A DNA stretch of 64,000 bases from Stachybotrys elegans (Eukaryota; Ascomycota; Sordariomycetes; Hypocreales; Stachybotryaceae). A program made the translations under genes and the position numbers. Below are positions 23,767 to 36,013 of the stretch, one piece after another (position 1 is the first letter of the stretch; every line of letters starts with the position of its first letter). The notes beneath the pieces were generated by a model, which was given only the letters and a program-made list of their open reading frames with translations, had not been told where the DNA came from and made no database searches. The stretch is from positions 979,616 to 1,043,615 of the forward strand of contig JAGPNK010000014.1 of the NCBI GenBank assembly GCA_020746835.1. Reading direction: 5' to 3'.

Positions 23767-25994
23767 ATGGCTGAGGTTGCAGGCCTGGTGCTGGGCGCAC
23801 TCGGAATCGCTGGCCTGTTCACTGCTTGCATCGAAAACTTCGATATTATAGTCCGCGCCAGAGAGTGTAGCGAGGAATTCGAGCTCCTTTGCACTCAAGT
23901 ACGTCCTCATCGTCTGTCTCTCAATATCATATCGTTAACTCACACGCGCATGCTCCAGCTTGCCCTGCAACGGCTTCGATTGGTCATATGGGGTGAAACA
24001 TTGGGCCTGGTGCCAGCTCCTAACGGCGGAGCAGTACCATATAACCGGGCTTTGGAACGAAAGGATATCCGACCAGTTGTTGAAACCAGTCTCCATCAGT
24101 TGAAGCTTCTTTTGTGTAAAGCAGACGTCATAAATGGCCGGTACGCGCTGCCCGAGGAAGAGGCGACTGTTGCGCAGAAGCAACTGGCTGGCACTTCCTC
24201 ACATGGCATGGATATATTCCGAGAATCTTTCGAGAGATTTAGGATGAGGATCAGCAAAAGCCAAAAACAAAAGTCAGTTTGGACAGTCACCAGATGGGCC
24301 ATTCATGATTATCAACGATTCGAAACACTGGTCGACCAAATTACAAAACTACTCGATGCCTTGGAGAGTATAACAAGTGCCCTTGGCATTTTGGAGCAAC
24401 ATAATGCTCTCCTGGTAAATGAAATCGAGTCGCTCAGCAACACAGAGAGCCTGAGTCTCCTGCAACGGGTTGGCTCGTCCACAAGCGCGTCTGTTGCACT
24501 CAGAGAGGTGTCTGAGACGGCGAGCATACGGCTGTCAATCATGACGTCCAGCTCAAGGTCGTATTTCACTGCGCCACAGGAACAAACAGGAAGTTTGGCA
24601 TACAATCGACGCCAGGCCATGCTGGCAAGGGCATGGGAAGCAGGGGAAGCAGGGGCTTCCAAGCACCTGGTATCAGTTTACAGTGACCATCAGAAGATGA
24701 CCGAGGACGACACATACGACACGAGACAACTCGAGGACAAGAGCATCACCGATATACCACATCAACAACGATGGATGGCGGCCTTGATGAAAGATGAACC
24801 AGAGCTGCAAAAGTCTAGATCCATTTTCTCGGAAAAGGACATGCAATATGGGTGCCTTCTCCAGGAATTTAAGAACGAAGACGACGAAATTTGTGGTGCT
24901 GGCTCAGGCAGATTGGCTGTACAAGCACATGAAAATCTTCCCTTGGCTCGACGCGTGTTTCTGGAGTTGAGGAATATCCGTCGAGCCAAAATCTCGTTTA
25001 TCAGTGCTGTACCGGTAGAAGATAGTTTAGACAAAATCCTCGCGAGTATCGAGGGACCGCCTGGGACCCCATACGAGGGAGGCATCTTCTGGATTGCCGT
25101 AAAGATGATGGAGTCTAAGCCGCCCTTACTGCGGTTTCATACGAGGATATACCATCCCAACGTTGATCCCTCGGGGACGCTCTGTGCAGACTACGCTTCA
25201 TGGTGGCGGGACACCAACCAGCTAAACCAGCACGCTCACAAGATCCGCCAGAGAAGTCTTCCCTGGTTCTCCGAACATGCCACTAACCACTACTCGCTTG
25301 GGGCACTTCTGGTGGCCATCTGTGGTCTGCTCGCGGCTCCCAACATTGAGGATCCTCTAGTGCCCGAGATAGCCGAGAAATACTGCACTGACTACCAGGG
25401 TTATTGCAAGGCTGCCGAGCTATACACAGCTCGCTATGCTCGTACCAAGCGACCAGATCTTGCGAATCTGGTCTTTCCAAGTGAGGGGGCTGTATCTGAC
25501 CCAAGCTACGTCGCATCAGATTACAAGTCGAAACAGTACTCTGAAAGCTTGGTTGCTGAGGGCTTTTCCATAGCGGAACAGCCAGCCTTACTTTGGGAGC
25601 AGATTCCCGACTACATGCTATCTGTCGATGAGCTATGTGACGCACTTCGCGGCTGGTTTCCCGACACCTACTTTGATGCTCACGAGATCCTTTCAAGAAA
25701 AACAGGACATTCATACAGCATTTCCATTCCACGACACTTGAACGAGGTAGGAGCCACGTTATTAATTGGTTTTCCAGCTTACATAGTTAGGCCGAACTCA
25801 AGAAGATCCACGCGATGAGGGATATTCCCGATGATACCTTTGATGATGATGTGGAGGACTCACCCGATGATACCTTTGATGATGTGGTGTACCCACCCTA
25901 TACCTTTGACGCTATGGAGACCTCATCCGATGATGATAGCTTGATGGGGATCCTCGTGGAGGTAATCAAGAGGAAATGGAGAATGTTGCTTTAG
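23767..25994 (+). CDS. HeLo domain-ubiquitin-conjugating enzyme (E2) fusion protein
   Basis: Three exons (23767-23898, 23959-25746, 25791-25994) give 707 aa. Residues 1 to about 200 open MAEVAGLVLGALGIAGLFTAC, then EELLCTQ-like text spliced to LALQRLRLVIWGETLGL. This is the HeLo fold of HET-S/HELLP/NLR N-termini, which inserts into membranes to kill the cell. After a linker, residues about 371-560 form a full UBC domain: GPPGTPYEGGIFW, FHTRIYHPNV (HPN at 443-445), active-site Cys453 in GTLCADY, then LLAAPNIEDPLVPEIAEKY and a closing helix. HPN-to-Cys spacing is canonical. An insert lies after the Cys. Intron 1 is 60 nt and leaves the frame open, so unspliced reading is possible; splicing restores the HeLo helix. 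The last exon adds an acidic tail with repeated PDDTFDD. No lesion seen. HeLo proteins normally pair with NLRs, and a broken NACHT gene lies just upstream. Coupling to ubiquitin is inference. Confidence 0.88.
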
Positions 25995-28164
25995 TTGAGC
26001 GTGACGTGCACACGGATATATCTGTGCATCTGTTCATTAAGCGGCGCCTCTATCGCCTTCGGACAGCCACGCGAGGAGTATAAATGAAAATTTGAAAAGC
26101 AGGCTGGCTCTTGAATAACTCTAACGCACAATCTCTCCGGCTGCAGTGTCGTATCCTGCCAAGCTTCCATGTCACAGCCTCCTTGTGCAGCAGTAGAATC
26201 GATCATAGTGTGGCTCGCGGCGCCGTTATTTGCATAACCAAGTCAGCATAGCGGCTTTATAGAACCTCCTGGAGCCTTGCACGCTACCCCGAGAGAATTG
26301 ACCCGGCTTATGTGGTTGACTTCAAGGAGCGCCTTTGCGGAGCAGGGATACTCATGTTACGCACAATAACCCAGCCTGTGGTTGGTACATGGCAAGCGAA
26401 TCCAGGAATGGATCCCGTTCCATCGTTTGACTCGGTGTTTGAGGTCTGTTGCTTGACGTCCCGCCCTCTACTATCTCTCTTGTAAGTCTCTCGTCTGCCG
26501 CCTCAAAGGCCCTTGTATACGACGGGAGAGTACACAGCACCCTACGCAAGAGTCGCCACATGTTCTATGAGGAGTTTCACCAGGATGGTGTTGCCTGGTT
26601 TATCATTTAACAAACAACTTCATTGTGTCTGCCTGTACGGTCCACATTTCGGTGAGTTGATGGCGACTTCTCATGCACCAAGACTCTCATATCTGAGGTA
26701 CAATTTGGAGTAAGTCCAACTGCCTCACTAACATCTGAACTCCCTGAGACGCAGTTGCAAGATATTCAAGTGTTAGAAGCAATCGCTCTAGCGGTCGGAT
26801 ATCTATTAACCCAAAGATTGACATCAGCTCCTCTTTCAAGGAGATGGGTTAGTTATAGTTACCAGTGCTGCCGCACACAGCGCGGTTCCCATGTACCCAC
26901 CGACTCTGTCCACCTCGGCGTCAGCGTCTAGAATGTGATGGTGTCATCTCTCGCACCCATGTGGGCTGATCTGACGCAAGAAGCCTGAAGAATGTGGCGG
27001 GTCAAGACGGGGGATGATAGGCGCCGTTGTGTATCATGCCGACCATGTCTTATCTGTCGGTTTTCGCCATCGTCGGCTAGCTGGCGTTGAATACACGGAA
27101 CCAAGTGTCTGGTTTGGTTCGTGACTAAACCCCTCGACTATCCACAACCATGGCTAGACTGCAGGTCATGAGGGCGGTGACCTAACACCAATGATACTGG
27201 GAGAAGCAATCCCAACTCGTTTTGGAATCATCAAGGATATTAGATATCTCGCAGGGATGTATGCTACGTCCAGACAGATACGCTATAGTCACTCTTGTAT
27301 GGCTTTGTAATGGCCTACTCTATCCGTCCAGCTGGCGTTCTTTCCCGGGATTCTCGCTAAGGAGTCGCAGGTAGTAAGTCAGACGACTCATAATTCTGGC
27401 GTAGTTCCTTGAGCGCCGCGACGCTCTTTTCGGCCTCCTTTGCCAAAGCTTTATTCGCGGTACAAGGCTTGCATCGCTAGGTTGCGTTAATTCTTGAGCT
27501 GAGAGAGCCTCAATATCTCTTGCTTTACCCATGCCTGAATCAATTAAAACACTTTGAGGTGGCATGGACCTATTCAAACCTACAATGACAAATACAACCA
27601 CCATGCCAATTGCTGGCAGCAGGCAGCGCTGTCCTCCTAAAACACGGCGCGAAGATATGCTCTAGGAAGAGGGCCGGAATGCGCTCCTTACTGCCGCTAA
27701 TATCCACCCTTGGATATGAATTGTATACTTTAGCATTTTTATGAGGTGATCTTTATTACTAGCTTCATGTACCATTTAACTAACGGTTCGTTGGAATATG
27801 CTCGAGCCAGTTACACACAGTCTCTTATCGTATTAATCATCCCCATTGTCGACACCCCCACAGTAGTATATGTACACTGGGTAGGATTTCTGTTGACCTC
27901 TACCCTGAGGTTGACCCCTGGGCAATTCTTGTGGTACCGTACCCAGATCTCTTGTCCCTCGCCTGCATTACTCCTACAGGGGATAAGCTGCCTGTTCCTC
28001 CAATGTAGGTTATTCTAGCGATCAATCTTCCAGCCCCAAAAGTCTGCATTCTCATGAGTATCATGTTCCCGGATGCTATTCCAATTTGGACAGGGCCTGC
28101 AGAGGGTTGGCATGTACATTTGGCATTGGCTGAGACGTACCCTTGTTACCGAGTATAACATAGG
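25995..28164. other. Gene-free stretch
   Basis: More than 2 kb with short frames only. A frame near 26505-26610 (KALVYDGRVHSTLRKSRHMFYEEF) is open for about 35 codons and has a protein-like composition, but I cannot place it. Confidence 0.35.
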
Positions 28165-29358
28165 CTCTCCCCCCTGAGCATGGGGTAAAACTGCTCAAGG
28201 GGGAAGGGGTGTTAGTAAGGTCTTCTCTCTAGTTATGCTAAGGTTGAATAGATTATATAAATGCCTAATTGTCTGTTATGTGGGACTGTATTAAGGCTTT
28301 GACCACACGCTATGGGGACTATAGTTATGAATATAGTCATGAATAGGCTGATAGTAGTATGATTGATAAGGGTTTTCTATCTATAGGTTGAGAATATATT
28401 AAACATTATCTAGGCCTTCTAATCTAAAATACTTAAAGAAAGCTCTCTATCTCTCTTTACTAAAGCAGTATGCTAGGTAGGAATAAGCCATTTTTACTAT
28501 TCTAATAACAGGCTTTAAGATATAGGCCTATTATTTAAAGAAGGCTCTAGTAGGCTTGCTAGTTTTATTTATCTTTTTCTTGTCCCTTTGGTTCTGGGGG
28601 GGGCCTGGGTCTGGACTATTGGGCTGTTTTTTGAAGGGCTTGAAAGCCCCGGTTTATTATGTACTGTTAGTGATACTGTTTCTTGAAGGCCTCTTGGGAT
28701 AGATAGACTTACCTCTGTTTGGCTGTCTTTGGCCTGGGCAGGCTGCTGGTGTCCCTGCTCTAGGGGGGTTGATTTAGTGCTGCCTCTAGTGTTTTGGTTT
28801 GTATTTTCTATTAAGGATATGGAGCTGCTGTATTATTAATGATAAAGATTTTGGTATGTAGATGGAAGGAAGAGAAAGAGAGAGGTATGTAATGGAGGGG
28901 TAAAGGCCTTCTTGTGTGTATCTCTTGAACTCTATTTTAGGGCTGGGCCTTATGTGCTAGATTATGTATTCCTGGCCTAATGTGGCCATGGCACTATCTG
29001 CAGCCATAGCTGTCATATGCTTCTTTGTTGTGAGCCCATACAGTCTGAGGACTTCTGCCGGAATCGCGGTATGTTACCTTTGCCTTGTCAGAACATATGT
29101 AAGAGCTAGAGCCGATGAACGGTATGTACACACATCGAGAGGCCAGTCTGCTAACTGTAGGTCCCCCTGACTGTATATGCTTTTGCTGCTGCTGCTGCTG
29201 TTGTAGCCCCTTTATTGTTCTCTGGCTCTAGCTAATGGGAGATATTATTTAACGATTTCTTTATTGTTTGATACTGTTCTTTAGTTCTGTGGGTAGTAAG
29301 GCCACTATTGTTTGTATATATTATTGTTCTTTTTTCTACACTGGATGCACCTACTATA
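28165..29358 (+). mobile_element. LTR copy, 5'-truncated
   Basis: Inverted relative to the solo LTR at 11746-13053 and alignable by eye over nearly all of its length: the CCCCCTGAG...GGGG start, TGTGGGACTGTATTAAGGCTTTGACC-type block, GAAGGCCTCTTGGGATAGAT, GGTCCCCCTGACTGTATATG, and the terminus GGATGCACCTACTATA (expected ..CTACTACA). It lacks the TGTTGCATTC end. G/C content in the middle is higher than in the other copy, so the two were mutated to different degrees. Confidence 0.75.
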
Positions 29359-29490
29359 TTATAATATAGGCTCTCTGTTGGGGTAGGCCACAGCTACCAT
29401 TGAGAATCAGTTGACCGCTGACAAGTTGAAAGGATGTGTAGTTTGGGGGTCGGCGAGTTCCAACACAGGTTGCCGCTTGGTTGTAATAAT

Positions 29491-29658
29491 TTAGGCGCAA
29501 ACGGCCTTGAGCGGCACTGACTCGGGAGCCTGTGCCGACAAGGTTGAAATATTCCCTGGTCGGTAACTGCGCACGCGGCCAGACTGTGGTTCTGGGTTGG
29601 CCTCGGCGCCAACAAAAGCGGCAGTGAGAATGGTAGTGAGGAGAGCCGAGAACTTCAT
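29491..29658 (-). CDS. Very small secreted peptide (55 aa), hypothetical
   Basis: ATG at 29658 opens MKFSALLTTILTAAFVGAEA, a textbook signal peptide. About 35 residues with PEPQSGRVRSYRPG and a single Cys near the end follow. It is a single exon with no known family. The frame is open upstream to 29802, but only the internal ATG gives the secretion signal. Secretion is a fair prediction; reality of the gene is uncertain because of its length. Confidence 0.5.
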   Translation of the reverse strand: MKFSALLTTILTAAFVGAEANPEPQSGRVRSYRPGNISTLSAQAPESVPLKAVCA

Positions 29659-31400
29659 GGTGAACAAGTGTGTGCTTAGGTGAATAAATATTTCTTGAGG
29701 ATAAAGGACACTCAAAGGGATATCCCTTGCAAGCGTAAGATGCAAGGATGATGGAAACAACAACACACCAGTGACCTGTACAGGCGACAGTTCGAGCCGC
29801 ATGATATGTCAGAAATCATGCGCAAGAACAATACACTCTGCTCCAAAGTTGGCCTCTGCTCTCCCAAAGGAATCCTCGCTATTAGGCTTCATCGTCCCCG
29901 CTGGGAGTTTCCGCCGTGCAGCCAGACTTGGGTTGGCATGGCGAGGTCCACGAACGAGTACGCGCCTGCGGCACGATAGACTCGTGGGGCACAGAATAAT
30001 GAAACAGTTCGTGGAGGACGAGGACTGGACCATCTGCGTTTCCTTCCAGAACTTTTGGGAATTTTGAGACTTTGTATTCATCTGGTGGTAAAGTACCGGT
30101 CCAGTCGCGAATAGGGTTCAAAGGCATCCTTGATGTGGGAGGCCATTCGGAAAATAGCCAGATCAGACCATTTCCAGATGATCTCACCGAATACAGTAAT
30201 TTGAGGGAAGTCAAATGTTATGGCTCTCGCGTAACTGTAATGCAGGCTGAAATTGCTTAATGTCCGTGTTTGGTGGGAAGCAAAGATTCGGGTTAGCAGT
30301 GACTGTCTCCGAATAAACGGTATTTCACATGTTGACTCGGTTGACGTATGCTTTCTCGACAAGGTAGAAGCCATGTTATATTCTACCTGGCTCAAGTCGA
30401 TCTTCTATAAGGTAAAGCGGCAGGAGAATATGTGACTTGGGAAAGTTTGAAGCCAGGCAATTGTAGTCCATGGTCCACTACAACTTTCCCTGCAGGTAGA
30501 GATGAAGGCGAAGGTTTGGGCCACAATGGGTGACATGACTTGCACAGCAAATCCATGTACGTCCCCAAAGGCATAGGGATTTGCACAGAGCACACGTAGC
30601 CTTCTGACTGGACAGGGTGTAAAGGTTTACGCCTCTAAAGTTTACTTTAACCATGAAGCATGACCGAATAGGCACATCTCTTTTCATTGGAGAGGAGAAG
30701 ATAATATTCTTGTATATGATGTTGCGGCTTTTAATAATACTGACCAGATTATGGCCGCCCCGAGACCAAGAGAACCACCATAGCAATGATCCTACGGGCC
30801 TCACGAGCTTGCTTCAACGCTAGATACAGCTATCAACGGCCCATTCAGATGTTGGCTGCGCGATGAATCTAATTTGTATACCCAGAAACGCAAAGATAAA
30901 GGCAACACTGAGTGGACTGTGCGAGTAAGCTGATTATGACCACCGCCTCTGCCATCACTAGCAAAGGGGGCGCATAGAGAAACATACTCCCTTAAAGCCG
31001 GCTAAGACGCTCCGCGTGAAGTCTTACTTGCAATTGCAGTGGCCTTGGTAGCGCTATGGTTACCACCTGCTTGCACAGCAGCCATGGCGGCGACTTGGTG
31101 CCTTTGGTCGTTGATTAGCACCTTGCGTTGGTGGTTTGGAAACCAAGCCCCGGCCATGTTCACGCATCCCGCCAACCGCAGCCCCAAAGAGGCAAGGAAA
31201 TCCCCGGGCGACATGCTACACGCGGGAAGAGAAATTGAGTTAGACCCGACAATCAGAATTTGCACTACGGGAATGTGGGATACAAACTCGTGTTTCAGTT
31301 CTTAGATCAAGACCAAGCGTCCTTTAACATTGCCCGGACGTTTCTCGCCCTTAGATGGTTGCAATCTGATGTGTCTTGGACTCCCGCCCCAGTTCTGACT
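29659..31400. other. No supported gene
   Basis: Frames of about 90-110 codons occur on the minus strand (29809-30395, where SDLAIFRMASHIKDAFEPYS and KVLEGNADGPVLVLHELFHY lie in successive frames and could be exons of one decayed gene), but I recognise no family. Confidence 0.3.
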
Positions 31401-32050
31401 ATCTGTTCTTGATTCTCTCCATCGCGGAGGCATGCTGAGTTGGGTTTGCCCCAACTTCCGGGCCGTGGCGGAGCAACAGGCCAAACACTTTGAGTAGCCG
31501 TTCCGTGCTGCTTCTGCTATTGGATCGAGAGCATTCGACTTTTCCTTTGGAAACGCCCTTGATTAAGAAGGAGGCGGACCACATCCACATGTCCGTTCTG
31601 CAGCCAGCGCGGTCTCAGGGCCAGCCGCGCCTTTTCCCAGTTCGCTGAAGTTGACGACGCCCGCATTCGAGTAGCTCAACCGCTTCGACGCTCCTCGGCG
31701 CGCCGCGACCACTAACGGAAACGCATGGGTCCCGAAGGACCTGGGACGTCGGCGGATCCTTGTTCGAGGAGGAGCTTCGCGACATATGTGATTACGGATA
31801 TAGTTGACGCTGGTGTCTGCTCCGTGGTCGATTAACACAAATATTGTTATGGCCATGCTCTGCCGCAAGGAAGGCGCATCTTCGGAGCCGAGCAACACCC
31901 GCACAAGGTCGACAAAACCGCCGCGCAGGCGGCAAATAGCGGGTTGGTGAGTTGGTTATTGCCCTGAGCTCTTCTTCGGCTCGGTCTTGACGTAGGTCCG
32001 GCTCTTCCCTGTAGTGATTAATGGCTGCCATTGCTGAACGCCAGTCAAGA
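31401..32050 (-). pseudogene. Possible ankyrin-repeat gene remnant
   Basis: On the minus strand, patches in different frames read VRVLLGSEDAPSL, FVLIDHGADTSVNYI, PLVVAARRGASK and VFGLLLRHGPEVGANPTQHA. These are reminiscent of the LLL..GA.....G.T.L..AA pattern of ankyrin repeats. Stops and shifts break them up and no other domain is visible. Low-confidence call. Confidence 0.35.
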
Positions 32051-34541
32051 AATGCCCGTGATGCCCGCGCCGCTGGAGAAGAAACCTAGACGATAGGTCC
32101 CTCAGAGTTGCTTCACGGCGGATATCTCACTCCCGCGATAGCGAACCACTCAGAACCTCATGGCGTATTGTTACAGTGCGCTGTTTGCTGAGGTGCGTCT
32201 TTTACATGAGGATCCTCAAGCATGTCTCGGCGGCAGCCGCGTGCCTCCGTCGAATTGAGAGGGCGTCGCAAGATCTGCCCCATGTTTCAAACAATCATGG
32301 CGATTCTCTAGGTACTCCTGGACGGGAAATGCGAGAAGCGAAAGACCTGGAGCCCGCTGCCAGGACCACCAGGTTGAAGCAGCGATCAATCATTTTGGAA
32401 GTGGAACATTGCTGACTGGAGATGGTTGACACGGGGGCCAGTATTTTGGATGATTCAAGTGGCTGCTGTGCATAGAGCAGCTACCTCAGCGTGCCGAGGG
32501 TGATTGCCCTGCTCTCATCTGTTTTCGATGCAGCTCTATGTCACCTTGTATGACGGAGGCCTAGAGGAAGATGCTAAGCAAGTCCTCATACGTGCCTGGT
32601 CATCCTCTATGTATGATTGCACATTCTTCTGATCTAAGGCTTACCCACTAGAACCTGGACCTGTGTCTGAGGTTTTAACTTAGTTGTAACGGACCGGATT
32701 CTGAACGTCGTACATTGAGCACCGTCAGTTAGAACTTGGATCATCTTCTGCCGCGTCGTCTGGGACTTTGCAGTTGAGTATCCAACCCAGAGAGACTGAT
32801 CGATGAAACACTCAATGTCGCCCATATTGTCTTCCTTGCTGACCAGTATTCTGGGCGCATTGTGTAACTATGTGCCGAATCATTGTAGCTGTATCTTTAA
32901 GCGGCTCAGGTTCACGATGGGCCAGCTAGCTAAGATGATGCATGCGTGGCCGAGGAAGCCAAGGCGTTATTGCGCGAGTTGGCCATGGGCAGCACAGCAA
33001 GCACACCGGAGGAGGGGCAGGGGCCGACTTTGGACTTGTATAACGAGAGCTTCGTTTTTGAGCCCTCGAGGCAATACCTTTTTATTTTCACAACGGCAAC
33101 CCTAAGTCTCAAAGCCTCAGCATGCCCTTTCTAGTTAGCATGGGCCAGCACTACCCCTTTATAAGAGAACTTCAAGGCCACCAAGATACTTTCAAGAAAG
33201 GCATTAAAGAAGCAATAGACTTTTTGGCATTCATAGCAAGCCTGTTAAGTGCCCACCAAATATTGGAGACGGCAGCAATCTTTGGGCCGGGGTACTTAGC
33301 AAGGGGGTAGAACTTTAACTTGTAAATGACCTAAACGATGAATCCGATGATGGCGACAGATAGAAGCTGCCTGGCAGGCAAGAGATCCAGTAGGCCCAGA
33401 ATAGCTGAGCTAAGGCATGGCACCCATTTGCGGCGAGTGGGCAAGCTAAAAGGAACACAAGTACTAGATTGTGAAGTCGCCTCTCGTTACCAAGTTACCT
33501 GAACCACGATGCGGGCGAGACGCGGCGTCGGGCTGGGGTTTGGTTGTGTCTGATGATAGAAGCGGGGAAAGCATCAGCTGCAGGAAGGTCAAGCATTATC
33601 GGAGGCGGACATCATCACCTAGTCAATTGGGCCTAACCCCATCACGGAATTGCGACGCTTCGAGGACTAGCCATTTTGGGTAATAACCTTGCCGTATGAT
33701 GTATGGCAATGGAATTGGAGGTGAGCAATGGAATGTGGTTGAGCAGCCTCACGCTGATTGGTTCCTCTGCAAGTTATTCAAGCTTGATGGACTCGTAATC
33801 CCTTCATGATCCACCATGCTTGCGAGGCTGAGTGCGAGCCTGATGAGCGATTCAACCACTCAGAGAGCTGCGAGGACTGTCCCATGGAACATTGGGTGGA
33901 TATTGGTGTTGCTGCTTTGATGGGGCCGCCGAGTCCTCAAGTACCGTGAAAGGCGGCCCATAGACCTCGCCTGAACTTAATGCAATTCGGCGGGGCTCTG
34001 CGTTCGTTGTCACCGAGGCGACGGATCCCTGCATCACAGCTGCGCTAAGTATGCAGCAAGCATGCCTTTATTAAGTTTTTGTGTGGGTTGCGGAAGTGAT
34101 GGCCTGCCACGATCAGCAACGCTAACTGGGATGAGCAAGAAAACAGCAGCTGAGCCCCTGAAACGCTCCGGCTCTTCCATATGATTGACAGTTGTTGGTG
34201 CAGGGGTACAAATGAGTATTTCTCGGCAGTTGAGATACCTAATGTCTCGTAATATCCCTTTGAGCGTCGAGGACCAGCGAGCTGGTCACTAACAGGGATG
34301 TCAACTAATGACTATCACTAGAAGATATGCTACCTTTTTATAAAAGAGAATAACGAATAGCCCCAAGTACGTGGGGGCTGATCCAGCAAGTATATAAGCT
34401 TGCTGCTCCTCGACACTCAAAGGGATAAATGCCGGCCGACCCTCAACAGGTGCATTTCCTTGTATTGGACGGCACCTGCCGAGAAGGATCTCGCCTCTTG
34501 AATATCAATGCGTGAATACTCAATCCACTACTAAAATCACA
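32051..34541. other. Gene-free stretch
   Basis: About 2.5 kb without a supported gene. Frames at 32946-33134 and 33122-33310 are protein-like over about 60 codons each but unrecognised. A plausible promoter for the following gene lies at 34330-34540 (TATATAAGC near 34391). Confidence 0.35.
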
Positions 34542-36013
34542 ATGAGACTACATGCCCTTATCGTCATGTCCGCCCTCGCCCGGCTCACATGTGGTGCGCA
34601 AAAAACGAAGGATGATTCCATCGAAGTCGACGTTGCTATCGTTGGAGGAGGTGCAAGCGGAGCTTATCTCGCCGTTCGCTTACGAGAGGATTATGAGAAG
34701 CAAATCGTGGTGATCGAAAAGACTGACCGGCTTGTAAGTGCTTCCGATCAGGTAGCAGGAGTTATCGTGCTAACGCCTCCGAACAGGGAGGTCATGTGCA
34801 TTCTTATCAGCCACCCGATGGCGGTGATCCCATAAACTACGGGGTACAGGCTTACCTGAATCGCCCTCGAACAGCCGACTTCTTTGAGCGTTTCAACGTG
34901 AGCCTTGTCGACCCGGAGCTGTCAGATGGTATCGACCTTTTCCTGCGTACCAAAAACGTCGACTTCCAATCCGGCCAGAGCGTGGATGTAGACTACGGGC
35001 CGTTCGATCTTGCTGGAGTTCCTGAGGCCTTGCTGAGATACCTGGGCTTTGCGATAAAGTACCAGCCATGGTTCGAGGACGGCTACTTCCAGCAAGGGGA
35101 AGTCCCAGAGGATCTTCTGCTTCCATTCGGCGACTTTCTCGATAAATACAATCTGGGAGGTGCCTTAGGTGTTCTCCGCAATCTCCTTTGGCTTTCGGAA
35201 CCTCTCAAAACATCGACTTGGCACGTCATGGCTGTCGTGGGCCAGCCTCAAATTGCCGCTTTCGGTCTCGACCTCACAGGACCATCGTTCAAATATCCTG
35301 GGACTCATTCCTCTGAAACCTTGTTTGACCGGGTTTTGGATCTCCTAGCAGACGATGTGCTTTTGAAGAGCACTGTGGCAGCAAGCAAACGCACTGATAC
35401 CGGTGTCAGCCTCACTGTGCAGACTCCGTCAGGGCAGAAGTCGGTAAGAGCCAAGAAATTGTTGATCGCAGCGACTCCTTCGCCAGACAATATAGGCTCG
35501 TGGGATCTTGATGACAACGAATCCACGCTATTCGGAAAGTTCTCCTGGGAAACTTTATATGTCGGCGTCATTAACGGTACCGGGCTTCCCAACGATGTAA
35601 CTGGTATTCGCAACACACCAGATGATGAGAAGGATTTCTTCCTTCCTCAGGGCAACTTCGTGGATGCATACGATCGTTCAGGTGATCGTGATATATGGCA
35701 GACACGCGTGATAGGCGGTAGAGCTCTCAGTTTGGATGAGGCGCGTGCTATGCTTTTATCACCGCTTCACACTATGGGAGAATCTGGTCTTTACCCCATT
35801 GGCGAACCCTCTATCGCGGCATTCGCGTCGCATGGATTGACTGTGCCGAAGCTGACACCAGACGACCTCAAGGATGGGTTTTATAACAAGCTTTACAGTC
35901 TACAGGGCCAGCGGAGCACTTTTTGGACGGGTCTGACTTGGGCACCGGACTATACGCCAATTATATGGGACTTTAATGAGAAGCTGCTACCACAGATCGT
36001 TGAGGGTCTCTAA
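34542..36013 (+). CDS. Secreted FAD-dependent oxidoreductase (amine-oxidase/beta-cyclopiazonate dehydrogenase-like)
   Basis: Two exons (34542-34733, 34787-36013; 53-bp intron with GTAAGT and CAG) give 472 aa. The first residues MRLHALIVMSALARLTCGA form a signal peptide. A Rossmann FAD motif VDVAIVGGGASGAYLAVRL (GxGxxG) follows, with the acidic end VVIEK. Directly after the intron comes GGHVHSY, which in this family binds the FAD (usually GGR/GGH). The remaining sequence is the substrate and cap region, ending in TGLTWAPDYTPIIWDFNEKLLPQI. The start at 34542 is the first ATG and gives the signal peptide. The reading is intact from start to stop. Related enzymes oxidise amines or dehydrogenate metabolites; the substrate here is unknown. 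No partner genes sit next to it, and it is isolated by more than 2 kb on each side. Confidence 0.87.

Noticed and set aside
24312..25085. Minus-strand frames of over 100 codons within the HeLo-E2 gene
   Set aside because: Antisense shadows of a clear coding exon.
29170..29215. Trinucleotide (GCT)n run as a microsatellite of interest
   Set aside because: It is part of the LTR family and is also present in the other copies.
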